64,000 bases of DNA from Psychroserpens sp. NJDZ02 (GCF_004843725.1 NZ_CP039451.1:184501-248500); one strand, 5' to 3'. Counted from the stretch's first letter, positions 1 to 8,086 are shown. Translations and numbers: made by a program. The notes: generated by a model not told the origin, from the sequence alone.

Positions 1-2
1 AA

Positions 3-182
3 TTTTTAAGAACAGATAACGGATATAAGCTTATTAGTTTAGATATTAGAGATCATAAAATGAAATAACTAAAAAAAGACCTCAAGTTTTTGCTTGATCC
101 CGATCATAATGCTACCATCGAAAGCTCATTACATTCTGAAAGTTATTTTGAGGACGATAGATTGTCCAATATTATGCCATAG
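3..182 (+). pseudogene. Tail of an unidentified broken reading frame
   Basis: A reading frame is open from the window edge and stops at 66-68 (TAA). It then continues in the same frame without another stop to TAG at 180-182, reading about 37 more residues, including the acidic stretch FEDDRLSNIMP. This looks like the 3' end of a gene with an in-frame nonsense mutation, lying directly upstream of an IS remnant. No family can be named from so short a piece, and chance is a real alternative. Confidence 0.25.
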
Positions 183-254
183 CATTACCCCTAATTTTTA
201 TACTATTCTTATTTTAAGTAATCCCATGGCGTTTTATTAAAAAAAAGCTAGCGT

Positions 255-545
255 GAAGTAAAAATGAATACCCTTGGAATTAAACAAGCTAATAAGTGTA
301 TGCACCGATCCGCAAAAGCCTATACTCTTAAAAAGCATTTAAAATATGTGAAAAACCGGCCAGAAAGTATAGCGGGACTACTTGCTTTTATTAAAAGCAA
401 AAAAAAACACCTAATAAGCGTTCAAATACTATCTTTTAAGCCACTTACATTTTAAAGAAAGTATCGCGTATTAAAATTAAAAACAGCTTAAAATCAAAGA
501 TTTTAAGCTGTTTTTGTTCTTTTTTAAGGGGTTGTGCAACGGTTA
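255..545 (+). mobile_element. IS1182-like element, 3'-end remnant
   Basis: Only the last ~290 bp of the element found intact at 1441-3140 and 4019-5717 remain. Present are the last 63 transposase codons, the perfect hairpin terminator (about 479-515: arms AAACAGCTTAAAATC and its complement) and the right terminal GTTGTGCAAC inverted repeat (531-540 region) ending in GGTTA. The flank after it, TTTGTCGGCAG, resembles a decayed GTTGGCAG cassette core. The remnant therefore probably sat in the same kind of site as the other copies. The left part is lost. Confidence 0.85.
264..455 (+). pseudogene. IS1182-like transposase, C-terminal fragment
   Basis: Sixty-three codons match the C-terminus of the 519-residue transposases in this window nearly residue for residue, starting at NTLGIKQANKCMH and ending KPLTF against KPLAF. 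The ATG at 264 is the position of a valine codon inside the intact gene, so this is no true start. The catalytic DDE residues are missing. The fragment cannot act as a transposase. Confidence 0.9.
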
Positions 546-561
546 TCTTTGTCGGCAGTAA

Positions 562-756
562 TTATTTTTCATTATCTATTATTTCCCCTAACGTTTTTGC
601 TAAATTAGAATCAATTAATTTGTTTGCAATTTTCCACTCTTCACCATCAAACTTTGATATAACGATTAAGATACTTTCCGTAATTTTAAAAGTATGATAT
701 ACAAATCCATCTATTTTATCAATATTTGAGTGATATTCAAAATCGTTTCTTTTCAT
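562..756 (-). CDS. Hypothetical small protein (64 aa)
   Basis: I do not recognise this protein. It is short, soluble and mixed-charge (MKRNDFEYHSNIDKIDGFVY at the start, ending EIIDNEK), with no signal peptide or membrane segment. It begins with ATG and lies 15 bp from the GTCGGCAG boundary left by the IS remnant, the usual distance between a cassette boundary and a gene stop in this island. The stretch 757-903 behind it has weak similarity to the cassette palindromes (CAACTATGG near 818) but no clean core. It could be the first recognisable cassette gene of the array. Confidence 0.55.
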   Translation of the reverse strand: MKRNDFEYHSNIDKIDGFVYHTFKITESILIVISKFDGEEWKIANKLIDSNLAKTLGEIIDNEK

Positions 757-903
757 ATTTATTGTTAGATATTATTGGAATACAATTTTTTTTTAGTTTT
801 GCGGACTTCGTTATTCAACTATGGTTTGTCAGTTTACTGAATTTTCGCTGACTAAAAATGAAACTTAGTATACTTAAATTCTGGTGAAATTTTTCTGAAA
901 ACA

Positions 904-1236
904 TTATTTTGTTATTTGGAGACCTATTCCTCTATGTAATTTTATAGCAAGACTATTGAATTCTGCTTCTAATATATGAGGGCTTATATTATTAATATCA
1001 CATACTTTTTTTAGTTTTTTTATGATTTTCAAATTTAATATGGTAGCATAAATGCCAAAAGACAAAACAATAACTATAATTATCCCACCAATTGAAAACA
1101 CAATAGTTTTATGAGGAATAAAGCTATAACCTGTTCCCGTTACAAAAATATTATAAATTAAAACTAGTATTGCAAAAACCACTGCACTAATTTTGAGGTA
1201 TTTATTAATAGTACTAGCCTTAGAATAATTTGTCAA
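904..1236 (-). CDS. Two-helix membrane protein, possibly 5'-truncated
   Basis: The protein has two hydrophobic helices (KISAVVFAILVLIYNIFV and TIVFSIGGIIIVIVLSFGIY) followed by a charged tail, KIIKKLKKVCDINN onwards. The start at 1236 is a TTG. The frame stays open upstream to a stop at 1315-1317, reading a plausible helix (EHIIGIDKLEHLRKIPKDEL) with no ATG or GTG. That stop lies inside the GCTAAC core of the adjoining palindrome. Either a non-standard start is used, or the gene lost its 5' end when the cassette boundary formed. Function unknown; inner-membrane location inferred. Confidence 0.5.
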   Translation of the reverse strand: MTNYSKASTINKYLKISAVVFAILVLIYNIFVTGTGYSFIPHKTIVFSIGGIIIVIVLSFGIYATILNLKIIKKLKKVCDINNISPHILEAEFNSLAIKLHRGIGLQITK

Positions 1237-1313
1237 AAGTTTTGATAATTCATCCTTTGGTATTTTTCTTAAATGTTCTAATTTATCAATTCCTATAATG
1301 TGTTCAACTGTTT

Positions 1314-1440
1314 GCTAACGTTTATGTATAAGAATAGTTGCGGGTTTGTATGCGAGGATTTTCCGAAGGAAAATCAGACGTTACAAACACGCAACGACCT
1401 TTGATTAAGCACTAAACCGTAATTATTTTTATACGGTGTG
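1314..1440. repeat. attC-like palindrome 1 (split by IS copy 1)
   Basis: This element opens with GCTAAC (1314-1319). It contains an inner hairpin with arms GTTGCGGGTTTGTA and TACAAACACGCAAC around a perfect GATTTTCC-GAA-GGAAAATC tip. An outer stem follows: GTATAAGAATAGTT near 1327 against AATTATTTTTATAC near 1420. It is interrupted by IS copy 1 after GGTGTG (1440) and resumes at 3141 with CCGGTGTTAGGC, giving the closing core GTTAGGC (3146-3152). Without the IS it would be about 139 nt. Paired terminal cores and extra unpaired bases on one arm are attC-like. The GTTAGGC core fits the GTTRRRY consensus. Confidence 0.75.
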
Positions 1441-3140
1441 CCTGTTGCACAACGTGTTGTTAAAGATATAGAAATTTCGTATATTTAATAATGCAAGGCA
1501 CAAAAATATATCAAGAGAAATTATTCAACAATTTCCAGTTGAGTCGTCGGGTTCCCCAAGACAATTTTTATAGACGATTATCAGAAATTTTAGACTTAGA
1601 ATTTCTACGGAATCAAACAAAAATCTATTACGGAAACTGTGGACAAAAAAGTTTAGATCCCGTGGTGTTTTTCAAATTCTGTTTAGTTGGTTATTTAGAG
1701 AATATCACCAGCGATAGAAAATTGGTGTTACATTGTAGTCTTCGACTGGATATTCTGTATTTTCTTGGCTATGATATCGATGAAGAATTACCATGGCATT
1801 CTACGTTAAGTAGAACACATCAACTGTACCCAGAGTCAGTTTTTGAAAATCTATTTACTCATGTTTTCAAAATGTGCGTAGACATGCATATGGTAAGTGG
1901 TCATACCCAAGTTATCGACGCCGCACCTGTAAAAGCAAACGCTTCGATGGATAGCTTAGAACTTAAAGTGCCAGAAGAAGATTTAGAAGCTCATTTACGC
2001 GCAGTACGACATATAAGCAATAGAGATAAAGCGGTACCATTTCGATCAGCCAAAGTTAATAAAGCCCCAAAATCGCAGCAAGAATTATCAGCAAGCCGTC
2101 AGGAATTACAAGCGATAAAGAGCCGAAACAAAAAATGGTCAAAAGATCAAAACCATCGTCCTGGAGCAGGAAATAAAGGTTCCCGTTATACGAGTAATAA
2201 AACGCATTACAGTCCAACCGACCCCGATGCTCGCATAAGTGTAAAACCAGGAAAAGCAAGAAAACTAAACTATTCAAGTCAGCTCACGGTAGATGCCGCA
2301 CATCATGTAATAAGTGACATCAAGGCCTATCATGCCGATGGCAAAGACAGTCAGCATTTACCAGATATTGTATTGCGAGTAAAACGACGCTTATGGCAAT
2401 CTGGTCTTACCATAGACACCTGTCTCGCGGATACCGGTTACAGTAGTGGCGAGAATTATGCTTTTTTAGAAAAGCAGGATATTACCAGTTACATTCCGCC
2501 ACACGGCACCTTTAAAGGAGGACCAGATGAATTTATTTATAATGAAAAAGAAGATCACTACACCTGCCCTCAAGGGAAGATTATCCCCTTTAAAAAGGTG
2601 TTTTACGAAAAGAAGAGCAACACCAAAAAGAAGGCCTATAGAGGTTCAAAAAAACTTTGTATAGATTGCCCAATACGAAGCGCTTGTTTAAGCAAAACGG
2701 CACAAGAAAAGTCATTTTCCGTAACGTATTACCGCGCAGAATACCTCCGGAATATAGCACGAGTTGATAGTAAAAAAGGAAGCTATATGAAAGGAAAACG
2801 ACAAAGTACGGTAGAGCCCGTATTTGGTACACTAACCCAGTTTTTAGGCATGGGAAAAGTGAATACCCTTGGGATTAAACAAGCTAATAAATGTATGCAT
2901 CTATCCGCAACAGCCTATAATCTTAAAAAGTATTTAAAATATATGAAAAACTTACCAGAAAGTATAGCGGGACTACTTGCTTTTATTAAAAGCACCAAAA
3001 ACCACCTAATAAGCCTTAGAATACTATGTTTTAAGCCACTTGCATTTTAGATAAAATATGACGTATTAAAATTAAAAACAGCTTAAAATCAAAGATTTTA
3101 AGCTGTTTTTATGCTTTTTTAAGGGGTTGTGCAACGGTTA
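1441..3140 (+). mobile_element. IS1182-like insertion sequence, intact copy 1
   Basis: A 1,700 bp element bounded by CCTGTTGCACAAC on the left and by GTTGTGCAAC plus GGTTA on the right (10-bp core inverted repeat GTTGCACAAC). It carries one transposase gene and a perfect terminator hairpin at about 3074-3110. The edges were set by comparing all five related ends in the window. The flanks CGGTGT (left) and CGGTGT (right) could be a short target duplication. The element sits inside palindrome 1, five bases before the GTTAGGC core. Confidence 0.88.
1491..3050 (+). CDS. IS1182-like DDE transposase (copy 1)
   Basis: This 519-residue transposase catalyses movement of its own element. An N-terminal DUF772-type domain (roughly residues 20-110) is followed by a DDE core with candidate catalytic residues D143 (in VIDAAPVKAN), D314 (in LADTGYSSGE) and E442 (in TVEPVFG). 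A zinc-knuckle-like CIDCPIRSAC lies between the last two. It differs from copy 2 at only about ten residues, and both frames are open, so recent activity is likely. The start ATG is 50 bp from the left end. It runs opposite to the surrounding cassette genes, and its terminator would limit read-through into them. Confidence 0.92.
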   Translation: MQGTKIYQEKLFNNFQLSRRVPQDNFYRRLSEILDLEFLRNQTKIYYGNCGQKSLDPVVFFKFCLVGYLENITSDRKLVLHCSLRLDILYFLGYDIDEELPWHSTLSRTHQLYPESVFENLFTHVFKMCVDMHMVSGHTQVIDAAPVKANASMDSLELKVPEEDLEAHLRAVRHISNRDKAVPFRSAKVNKAPKSQQELSASRQELQAIKSRNKKWSKDQNHRPGAGNKGSRYTSNKTHYSPTDPDARISVKPGKARKLNYSSQLTVDAAHHVISDIKAYHADGKDSQHLPDIVLRVKRRLWQSGLTIDTCLADTGYSSGENYAFLEKQDITSYIPPHGTFKGGPDEFIYNEKEDHYTCPQGKIIPFKKVFYEKKSNTKKKAYRGSKKLCIDCPIRSACLSKTAQEKSFSVTYYRAEYLRNIARVDSKKGSYMKGKRQSTVEPVFGTLTQFLGMGKVNTLGIKQANKCMHLSATAYNLKKYLKYMKNLPESIAGLLAFIKSTKNHLISLRILCFKPLAF

Positions 3141-3158
3141 CCGGTGTTAGGCACAGTT

Positions 3159-3881
3159 TTATTTTATTTCCCATCTATCCTCAACTGAATTATCATTATT
3201 TTCTAATAAGTGATTTGCCATTATTCCGAAAAGGTGTCTTTTTAATGTGTAATGAAATCTTTCTGGTATATTTTTTACATTCAAACTTTCTGCATCATCC
3301 ATTTCAATTCGTTCAGCTTTCTGTATTGTTTTTGGGTAAACAAATCCTAATCTAAATCTTCCGTTTTCGTTAAATATCCAATAAAGTTGAGTGTAATTAT
3401 TTCCTATATGGTCTCGATATTGTAATATTATTTCAAATTGGTCACATTCAATTGGATATTCAATAGTATATTCGATTTTGCGTTTCCCTGGTAAATTCGC
3501 GTGCAGACTTCTTTCAAAGAGGCAATATTGTTCGTCCTCTAATAATTTTACTTTATCTGTCTTTTTAATTTTGTTCTTTTTATCCTTAAATAAATACTTG
3601 TTAAGTAATTCTCTTTTGCTAATTGATTCGTCAAATAAGATTGTGTAAAACCAAATATCAACATCAAATGCAGGATTGCTTGAGATATTAGATATTTTTA
3701 AAACTTTCTTTCCTTTTTTTAAGTCAATTCTGCATTCAAATAGAGGAAGTGCACTAATTCTTTCTTGATTTTTGCTTGAGTCTTTGGTGGATTTTAGTAA
3801 CCTAAAAGTCAGATATACGTATACACCAGTAAAAACTGTTAATAAAATATTCGTTATTAAATTCCAATTTACGTTCTCCAT
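3159..3881 (-). CDS. Hypothetical membrane-anchored protein (240 aa)
   Basis: I cannot place this protein in a named family. One N-terminal transmembrane helix (about residues 8-28, LITNILLTVFTGVYVYLTF) is followed by a cytosolic domain rich in beta-strand-like segments and a charged C-terminus ending DRWEIK. The gene is a clean single-gene cassette: GTTAGGCACA begins at 3146, 7 bp from its stop, and TGTGCCTAAC ends at 3897 just upstream of its ATG, the two being exact reverse complements. Little room remains for a private promoter. Confidence 0.7.
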   Translation of the reverse strand: MENVNWNLITNILLTVFTGVYVYLTFRLLKSTKDSSKNQERISALPLFECRIDLKKGKKVLKISNISSNPAFDVDIWFYTILFDESISKRELLNKYLFKDKKNKIKKTDKVKLLEDEQYCLFERSLHANLPGKRKIEYTIEYPIECDQFEIILQYRDHIGNNYTQLYWIFNENGRFRLGFVYPKTIQKAERIEMDDAESLNVKNIPERFHYTLKRHLFGIMANHLLENNDNSVEDRWEIK

Positions 3882-3889
3882 TTTAATTG

Positions 3890-4018
3890 TGCCTAACGTT
3901 TATGTATAAGAATAGTTGCGGGTTTGTATGCGAGGATTTTCCGAAGGAAAATCAGACGTTACAAACACGCAACGACCTTTGATTAAGCACTAAGCCGCAA
4001 TTATTTTTATACGGTGTG
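3890..4018. repeat. attC-like palindrome 2 (split by IS copy 2)
   Basis: Almost identical to palindrome 1 through its whole length: the same GTATAAGAATAG outer arm, the same GATTTTCC/GGAAAATC tip, and three or so substitutions near 3992. It opens with GTGCCTAAC (3889-3897), is cut by IS copy 2 after GGTGTG, and resumes at 5718 with CCGGTGTTGTAGCAC. Its two cores (GCCTAAC and GTTGTAG) do not match each other. Each matches the far end of its own neighbouring gene unit instead, as in integron arrays. Confidence 0.75.
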
Positions 4019-5717
4019 CCTGTTGCACAACGTGTTGTTAAAGATATAGAAATTTCGTATATTTAGTTATGCAAGGCACAAAAATATATCAGGAGAAATT
4101 ATTCAACAATTTCCAGTTGAGTCGTCGGGTTCCCCAAGACAATTTTTATAGACGATTATCAGAAATTTTAGACTTAGAATTTCTACGGAATCAAACAAAA
4201 ATCTATTACGGAAACTGTGGACAAAAAAGTTTAGATCCCGTGGTGTTTTTCAAATTCTGTTTAGTGGGGTATTTAGAGAATATCACTAGCGACAGAAAAC
4301 TGGTATTACATTGTAGTCTTCGACTGGATATTCTTTATTTTCTTGGCTATGATATCGATGAAGAATTACCATGGCATTCTACGTTAAGTAGAACACATCA
4401 ACTGTATCCAGAGTCAGTTTTTGAAAGTCTATTTACTCATGTTTTCAAAATGTGCGTAGACATGCAAATGGTAAGTGGCCACACCCAAGTTATAGACGCC
4501 GCACCTGTAAAAGCAAATGCTTCGATGGATAGCTTAGAACTTAAAGTGCCAGAAGAAGATCTAGAAGCTCATTTACACGCCGTACGACATATAAGCAATA
4601 GAGATAAAGCAGTGCCACTTCGATCAGCCAAAGTTAATAAAGCCCCAAAATCGCAACAAGAATTATCAGCAAGCCGTCAGGAATTACAAGCGATAAAAAG
4701 CCGAAACAAAAAATGGTCAAAAGATCAAAACCATCGTCCTGGAGCAGGAAATAAAGGCTCGCGTTATACTAGTAATAAAACGCATTACAGTCCAACCGAT
4801 CCCGATGCTCGTATAAGTGTAAAACCAGGAAAAGCAAGAAAACTAAACTATTCAAGTCAGCTCACGGTAGATGCCGCACATCATGTAATAAGTGACATCA
4901 AGGCCTATCATGCCGATGGCAAAGACAGTCAGCATTTACCAGATATTGTATTGCGAGTAAAAAGACGCTTATGGCAATCTGGTCTTACCATAGACAACTG
5001 TCTCGCGGATACCGGTTACAGTAGTGGCGAGAATTATGCTTTTTTAGAAAAGCAGGATATTACCAGTTACATTCCGCCACACGGCACCTTTAAAGGAGGA
5101 CCAGATGAATTTATTTATAATGAAAAAGAAGATCACTACACCTGCCCTCAAGGTAAGATTATCCCCTTTAAAAAGGTGTTTTACGAAAAGAAGAGCAACA
5201 CCAAAAAGAAGGCCTATAGAGGTTCAAAAAAACTTTGTATAGATTGCCCAATACGAAGCGCTTGCTTAAGCAAAACGGCACAAGAAAAGTCATTTTCCGT
5301 AACGTATTACCGCGCAGAATACATGCGGAATATAGTACGAGTTGATAGTAAAAAAGGAAGCTATATGAAAGGAAAACGACAAAGCACGGTAGAGCCTGTT
5401 TTTGGTACACTAACTCAGTTTTTAGGCATGGGAAAAGTAAATACCCTTGGGATTAAACAAGCTAATAAGTGTATGCATCTATCCGCAACAGCCTATAATC
5501 TTAAAAAGTATTTAAAATATATGAAAAACCTGCCAGAAAGTATAGCGGGACTACTTGCTTTTATTAAAAGCATCAAAAACCACCTAATAAGCCTTCGAAT
5601 GCAATGTTTTAAGCCACTTGCATTTTAGAGAAAATACGGAGAGTCAAAATTAAAAACAGCTTAAAATCAAAGATTTTAAGCTGTTTTTATGTTTTTTAAG
5701 GGGTTGTGCAACGGTTA
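4019..5717 (+). mobile_element. IS1182-like insertion sequence, intact copy 2
   Basis: A 1,699 bp near-duplicate of copy 1 with the same ends (CCTGTTGCACAAC at the left; GTTGTGCAAC then GGTTA at the right), the same terminator (about 5652-5688) and one intact transposase. It is inserted at the same position of a near-identical palindrome and in the same orientation. The pair therefore frames the 3159-3881 gene like a composite unit. The nearly identical flanking palindromes could also reflect duplication of a cassette together with its IS. Confidence 0.88.
4069..5628 (+). CDS. IS1182-like DDE transposase (copy 2)
   Basis: A full-length 519-residue transposase with the same domain order and catalytic triad as copy 1. 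The differences seen are scattered (for example ENLFTH to ESLFTH, HMVSG to QMVSG, TCLADTG to NCLADTG, ILCFKP to MQCFKP) and leave the DDE residues and CIDCPIRSAC untouched. No frameshift or stop is present. With two intact copies this close, homologous recombination between them could delete or amplify the gene they flank. Confidence 0.92.
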   Translation: MQGTKIYQEKLFNNFQLSRRVPQDNFYRRLSEILDLEFLRNQTKIYYGNCGQKSLDPVVFFKFCLVGYLENITSDRKLVLHCSLRLDILYFLGYDIDEELPWHSTLSRTHQLYPESVFESLFTHVFKMCVDMQMVSGHTQVIDAAPVKANASMDSLELKVPEEDLEAHLHAVRHISNRDKAVPLRSAKVNKAPKSQQELSASRQELQAIKSRNKKWSKDQNHRPGAGNKGSRYTSNKTHYSPTDPDARISVKPGKARKLNYSSQLTVDAAHHVISDIKAYHADGKDSQHLPDIVLRVKRRLWQSGLTIDNCLADTGYSSGENYAFLEKQDITSYIPPHGTFKGGPDEFIYNEKEDHYTCPQGKIIPFKKVFYEKKSNTKKKAYRGSKKLCIDCPIRSACLSKTAQEKSFSVTYYRAEYMRNIVRVDSKKGSYMKGKRQSTVEPVFGTLTQFLGMGKVNTLGIKQANKCMHLSATAYNLKKYLKYMKNLPESIAGLLAFIKSIKNHLISLRMQCFKPLAF

Positions 5718-5736
5718 CCGGTGTTGTAGCACGTTT

Positions 5737-6045
5737 TTATTCCTCAACTTTCCTTTTATTCCCGCAATTCGCACACAATTTTGCTTTTGGTGTTCTGTAT
5801 GGTTTTCCGCAATTTTCACAATCAGGTCCAATTTGTTCAAGTGAGTGATGCATAATCGCATTCGGTTCAGTTTCTCCAAATCCAGTCAAATTATTATAGT
5901 ATTCCAATAATTCTTTAAATCTCTCTTTTCTATCCGCTTTTGCTATTTTAAATCCGTTAGAGTATAATTCGGAAGCGATTGCAAACTCTTCTTTATCCAA
6001 CATTGGAATTTCCATTTTACATCTCCAGCAATATTTAATTTTCAT
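5737..6045 (-). CDS. Double zinc-ribbon-like hypothetical protein
   Basis: A 102-residue soluble protein with a CWRC knuckle at residues 6-9 and a C-terminal CENCG...CANCG pair (about residues 76-95), the usual spacing of a four-cysteine zinc ribbon. The middle is helical and charged. Zinc binding is inferred from the cysteines; the partner or nucleic acid is unknown. It is the second gene of a two-gene cassette, starting 1 bp after the stop of the gene at 6047-6298. Its stop lies 4 bp from the cassette boundary GTTGTAGCAC (5723-5732). Confidence 0.7.
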   Translation of the reverse strand: MKIKYCWRCKMEIPMLDKEEFAIASELYSNGFKIAKADRKERFKELLEYYNNLTGFGETEPNAIMHHSLEQIGPDCENCGKPYRTPKAKLCANCGNKRKVEE

Positions 6046-6046
6046 T

Positions 6047-6298
6047 TTATTCGATTGTTTGATTTTCTAAAACAAATTCATCGAATAGTATTTGTTCATT
6101 TTGCTTTTCAGTCGACATTTCAGATAGTTTTAAATCACTCATTCCTCTTGGCGAATAGAAAAACGTTTTCCAAATTGGTCTATGTTTAATAAAAATATTT
6201 TTTCCTCCAAATTCATCGTGAGTATAGATTCCAACCCAGAATTTCGAGACGATTAAAATTCCGATTATTAATATTAAAATTCCTGTTTTTCTTTTCAA
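6047..6298 (-). CDS. Small single-helix membrane protein (83 aa)
   Basis: A hypothetical protein with one N-terminal transmembrane helix (TGILILIIGILIVSKFWVGI, about residues 5-24) and a short polar remainder ending NQTIE. It lies directly upstream of the zinc-ribbon gene on the minus strand with a 1 bp gap, so the two are very probably co-translated. Together they fill a cassette flanked by GTTGTAGCAC (5723) and its exact complement GTGCTACAAC (6318-6327). No family recognised. Confidence 0.65.
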   Translation of the reverse strand: MKRKTGILILIIGILIVSKFWVGIYTHDEFGGKNIFIKHRPIWKTFFYSPRGMSDLKLSEMSTEKQNEQILFDEFVLENQTIE

Positions 6299-6317
6299 TT
6301 CGTGAGTTTTCTCAAAT

Positions 6318-6490
6318 GTGCTACAACTCGTTATATAAGTACCTATGTTCCGGATATACCGTAAATATTACGGGATATCCGCACCTTTAGTTCTTGACTT
6401 GGTTTTAAAAAGCTAAGCTACAATTTATAAAACGGTCTCACAATACGTATAACTACGTAGTTCTTTTGAAGATAATCTGTTATTATAAAG
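6318..6490. repeat. attC-like palindrome 3 and shared intergenic repeat
   Basis: Opens with GTGCTACAAC (6318-6327), the complement of the boundary at 5723. It contains the hairpin CGGATATACCGTAAATATT/ACGGGATATCCG. From about 6408 to 6465 it carries a stretch (AAGCTACAATTTATAAAAC, then ACAATACGTATAACTACGT) that recurs almost unchanged at about 17,190-17,245. No clean GTTRK closing core is visible; GTTCTT near 6462 is the best candidate. The junction may be decayed or of a second structural type. Confidence 0.5.
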
Positions 6491-6498
6491 ACAATAGA

Positions 6499-7089
6499 TT
6501 AGTACTTTTTCGGCCAGATTGTTTCAAACCATTCGCAAACGACTAATACTTTATCTGTTGCTTTTTGTCCGTTTTCGTCCAGTGTGTTAGCAAAAAACTC
6601 CCAATGTGCTTTTTTCCAATTTTCGAGCGGTTTAATGTTTGTTCCCATATCTAATTGAGCATAATCTTTGGTAATCTGATTGAATGGCATTGTGTCTACC
6701 TTTTTGGTCTCAATTATTGCTCGCGCTTTTCCGTTATAATCCGTTACAATAAGTTTTGTTCCTTTTTTTGGTAAGTCAACATTTACTTCTTTATACCAAA
6801 TGTATAAACCAGAACTTGCTTTCTTTTTTCCGTCAACAATTAGGTCGGCAAATCGATGATAATCTTCTTCACTATTATCAAAAAATTCTGTATTGGGTAG
6901 TGCTTCTTTTTTAAATTCAGGATTTGATTTCTTAAAATCACTCCACATTTCATAAACGGATTCGTCAAGTTCATTTTCAGTGTCCATTTGCACTTCTTTT
7001 TCCGTTTCTATTTCCGAATTGGTTTTTGTTTTTGATTTGTCTTTACAACTAATAAAAATCAAAAAAAGGACAATTGTTAATTGTTTCAT
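6499..7089 (-). CDS. ASCH-domain lipoprotein
   Basis: A 196-residue protein with a lipoprotein signal (LTIVLFLIFISC, Cys at about 15) and a low-complexity Lys/Glu linker. An ASCH fold covers roughly residues 45-196: YEMWSDFKKSNPE, a FADLIVDGKKKASSGL segment, KLIVTDYNGKARAIIETKKV, and a closing VVCEWFETIWPKKY. ASCH domains are related to PUA and are thought to bind RNA or nucleosides, usually in the cytosol. A lipidated, exported version is unusual; its ligand is unknown. It is a minus-strand cassette-type gene. The signal and domain are read from sequence; function is inference. Confidence 0.75.
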   Translation of the reverse strand: MKQLTIVLFLIFISCKDKSKTKTNSEIETEKEVQMDTENELDESVYEMWSDFKKSNPEFKKEALPNTEFFDNSEEDYHRFADLIVDGKKKASSGLYIWYKEVNVDLPKKGTKLIVTDYNGKARAIIETKKVDTMPFNQITKDYAQLDMGTNIKPLENWKKAHWEFFANTLDENGQKATDKVLVVCEWFETIWPKKY

Positions 7090-7107
7090 AGATTACTCAG
7101 TATTAAT

Positions 7108-7305
7108 ACCAACATTGGATGTATGTTTAGTGCAGCAATTGCAAGACTGAAGACTTTTAGTTTAGTATCAAGCAAAGCACTTTGCTAGCTCTTCTTTTTT
7201 TCTGTAAAAAGATAAATAAAAACGATTGGACTGGCTTTATAAAAAGACACTAAACTTTGGGTTATGCACAAAAATTAGAATTAATTATAGCTATTGATTT
7301 AAAAC
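7108..7305. repeat. attC-like palindrome 4
   Basis: About 198 nt between an ACCAAC core (7108-7113) and a decayed closing core, TTGATTTAAAACG (about 7294-7306). The outer arms match poorly. The inner modules are the family's typical ones: GACTTTTAGTTTAG near 7153, a Thr-codon-like AGCAAAGCACTTTGCT hairpin at about 7174-7189, a GGACTGGCTTTATAAAAA segment, and CACTAAACTTTGGGTTATGCAC near 7247. The same modules recur in the same order in the elements at 7889, 11455, 12548 and 13754. Confidence 0.6.
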
Positions 7306-7308
7306 GTT

Positions 7309-7881
7309 TTACCCATCAAAGTCACCACAATCTTCAATTTCAAATTTATTCTCTTTAAAAGTGAAAAAATCTGTTAATCTAGCTCCAATATAACTATGCG
7401 GAAACTCACCAACTACTTTAATTTTATATACTAGTTTATTTTCTGTTTTCAAAAAAAGTAGATTTAATTTTTCTCCAATATTGTTTTTTAAGTCAATTGA
7501 TATTCCATTACTCAATTCTTCTTTTTTGATAATATTGTAGGTGTAAAATTTACTCTTTGAAAATGGAGGTAAAGAATCCTTATCACCTCTACAATAAGGG
7601 AATAAGTATGCTTTTTTTTGTTTTAATAAAATTGAAGGAGAATCACACATACAATATGACAAAAAATCAATAAGATATTTTTCTTTATTCTTAGAGTCAA
7701 TAGTTAGACCAACTAATTCCACATTAAATAATTCAGAATATGTTTCATTTGTTTTTACTGAATTTTCCTTTTTTGGAATATTTGTAATTGTCGCATATTT
7801 TTTCTGGGTCTTATTAATACAAGACATTAGAGTTATTGATATTAATAATAATAATAATAATATTGAATAGTACTTTTTCAT
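7309..7881 (-). CDS. Hypothetical lipoprotein (190 aa)
   Basis: The N-terminus is a strong lipoprotein signal (hydrophobic residues 5-20 followed by LMSC, Cys about 21). The mature part has no family I recognise. It contains the cysteine-bearing DFLSYCMCDSPSILL and a C-terminal TFKENKFEIEDCGDFDG. Export to the periplasm with lipid anchoring is expected. The gene stands alone between palindromes 4 and 5 on the minus strand; stop and start lie close to the cassette cores. Confidence 0.65.
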   Translation of the reverse strand: MKKYYSILLLLLLISITLMSCINKTQKKYATITNIPKKENSVKTNETYSELFNVELVGLTIDSKNKEKYLIDFLSYCMCDSPSILLKQKKAYLFPYCRGDKDSLPPFSKSKFYTYNIIKKEELSNGISIDLKNNIGEKLNLLFLKTENKLVYKIKVVGEFPHSYIGARLTDFFTFKENKFEIEDCGDFDG

Positions 7882-7888
7882 TTCAATG

Positions 7889-8086
7889 TTTTACAACAGA
7901 TTGGTAATGAAACGTAGGCCAGATAATAAGCACTTTGTTTCAGTTTATAACTTAGTTAAATATAACTATTTTGCTTTTATCTTTTTATTTTAACTGCCAA
8001 ATTTTATATTTAGCGGACTATGTAAAAAAGCACAGAACTTTGGTTTAGCACAAACGCCCTATGTTTTTTATACCATGTTGTAAACC
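7889..8086. repeat. attC-like palindrome 5
   Basis: A 198-nt imperfect palindrome from TTTTACAAC (7889-7897) to GTTGTAAACC (8077-8086). The outer arms TTTACAACAGATTGGTAA and the complement of TACCATGTTGTAAA pair well, as do ACGTAGG and CCCTATG further in. Inside are GCACTTTGTTTCAG, a GCCAAATTTTATATTTAGCGGACT hairpin region (7997-8020) and GCACAGAACTTTGGTTTAGCAC. The stop codon of the gene at 8045-8422 lies inside this element. Confidence 0.72.

Noticed and set aside
2056..2832. Minus-strand open frames inside the IS transposases (also 5168-5410)
   Set aside because: They are antisense to intact transposase genes, have no family features and repeat in both copies only because the IS is repeated.
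1434..3147. A definite 6-bp target-site duplication (CGGTGT) for IS copy 1
   Set aside because: The right-hand CCGGTG occurs after every copy even where the left flank differs (10443, 11729), so it may belong to the element or the target core; not provable here.
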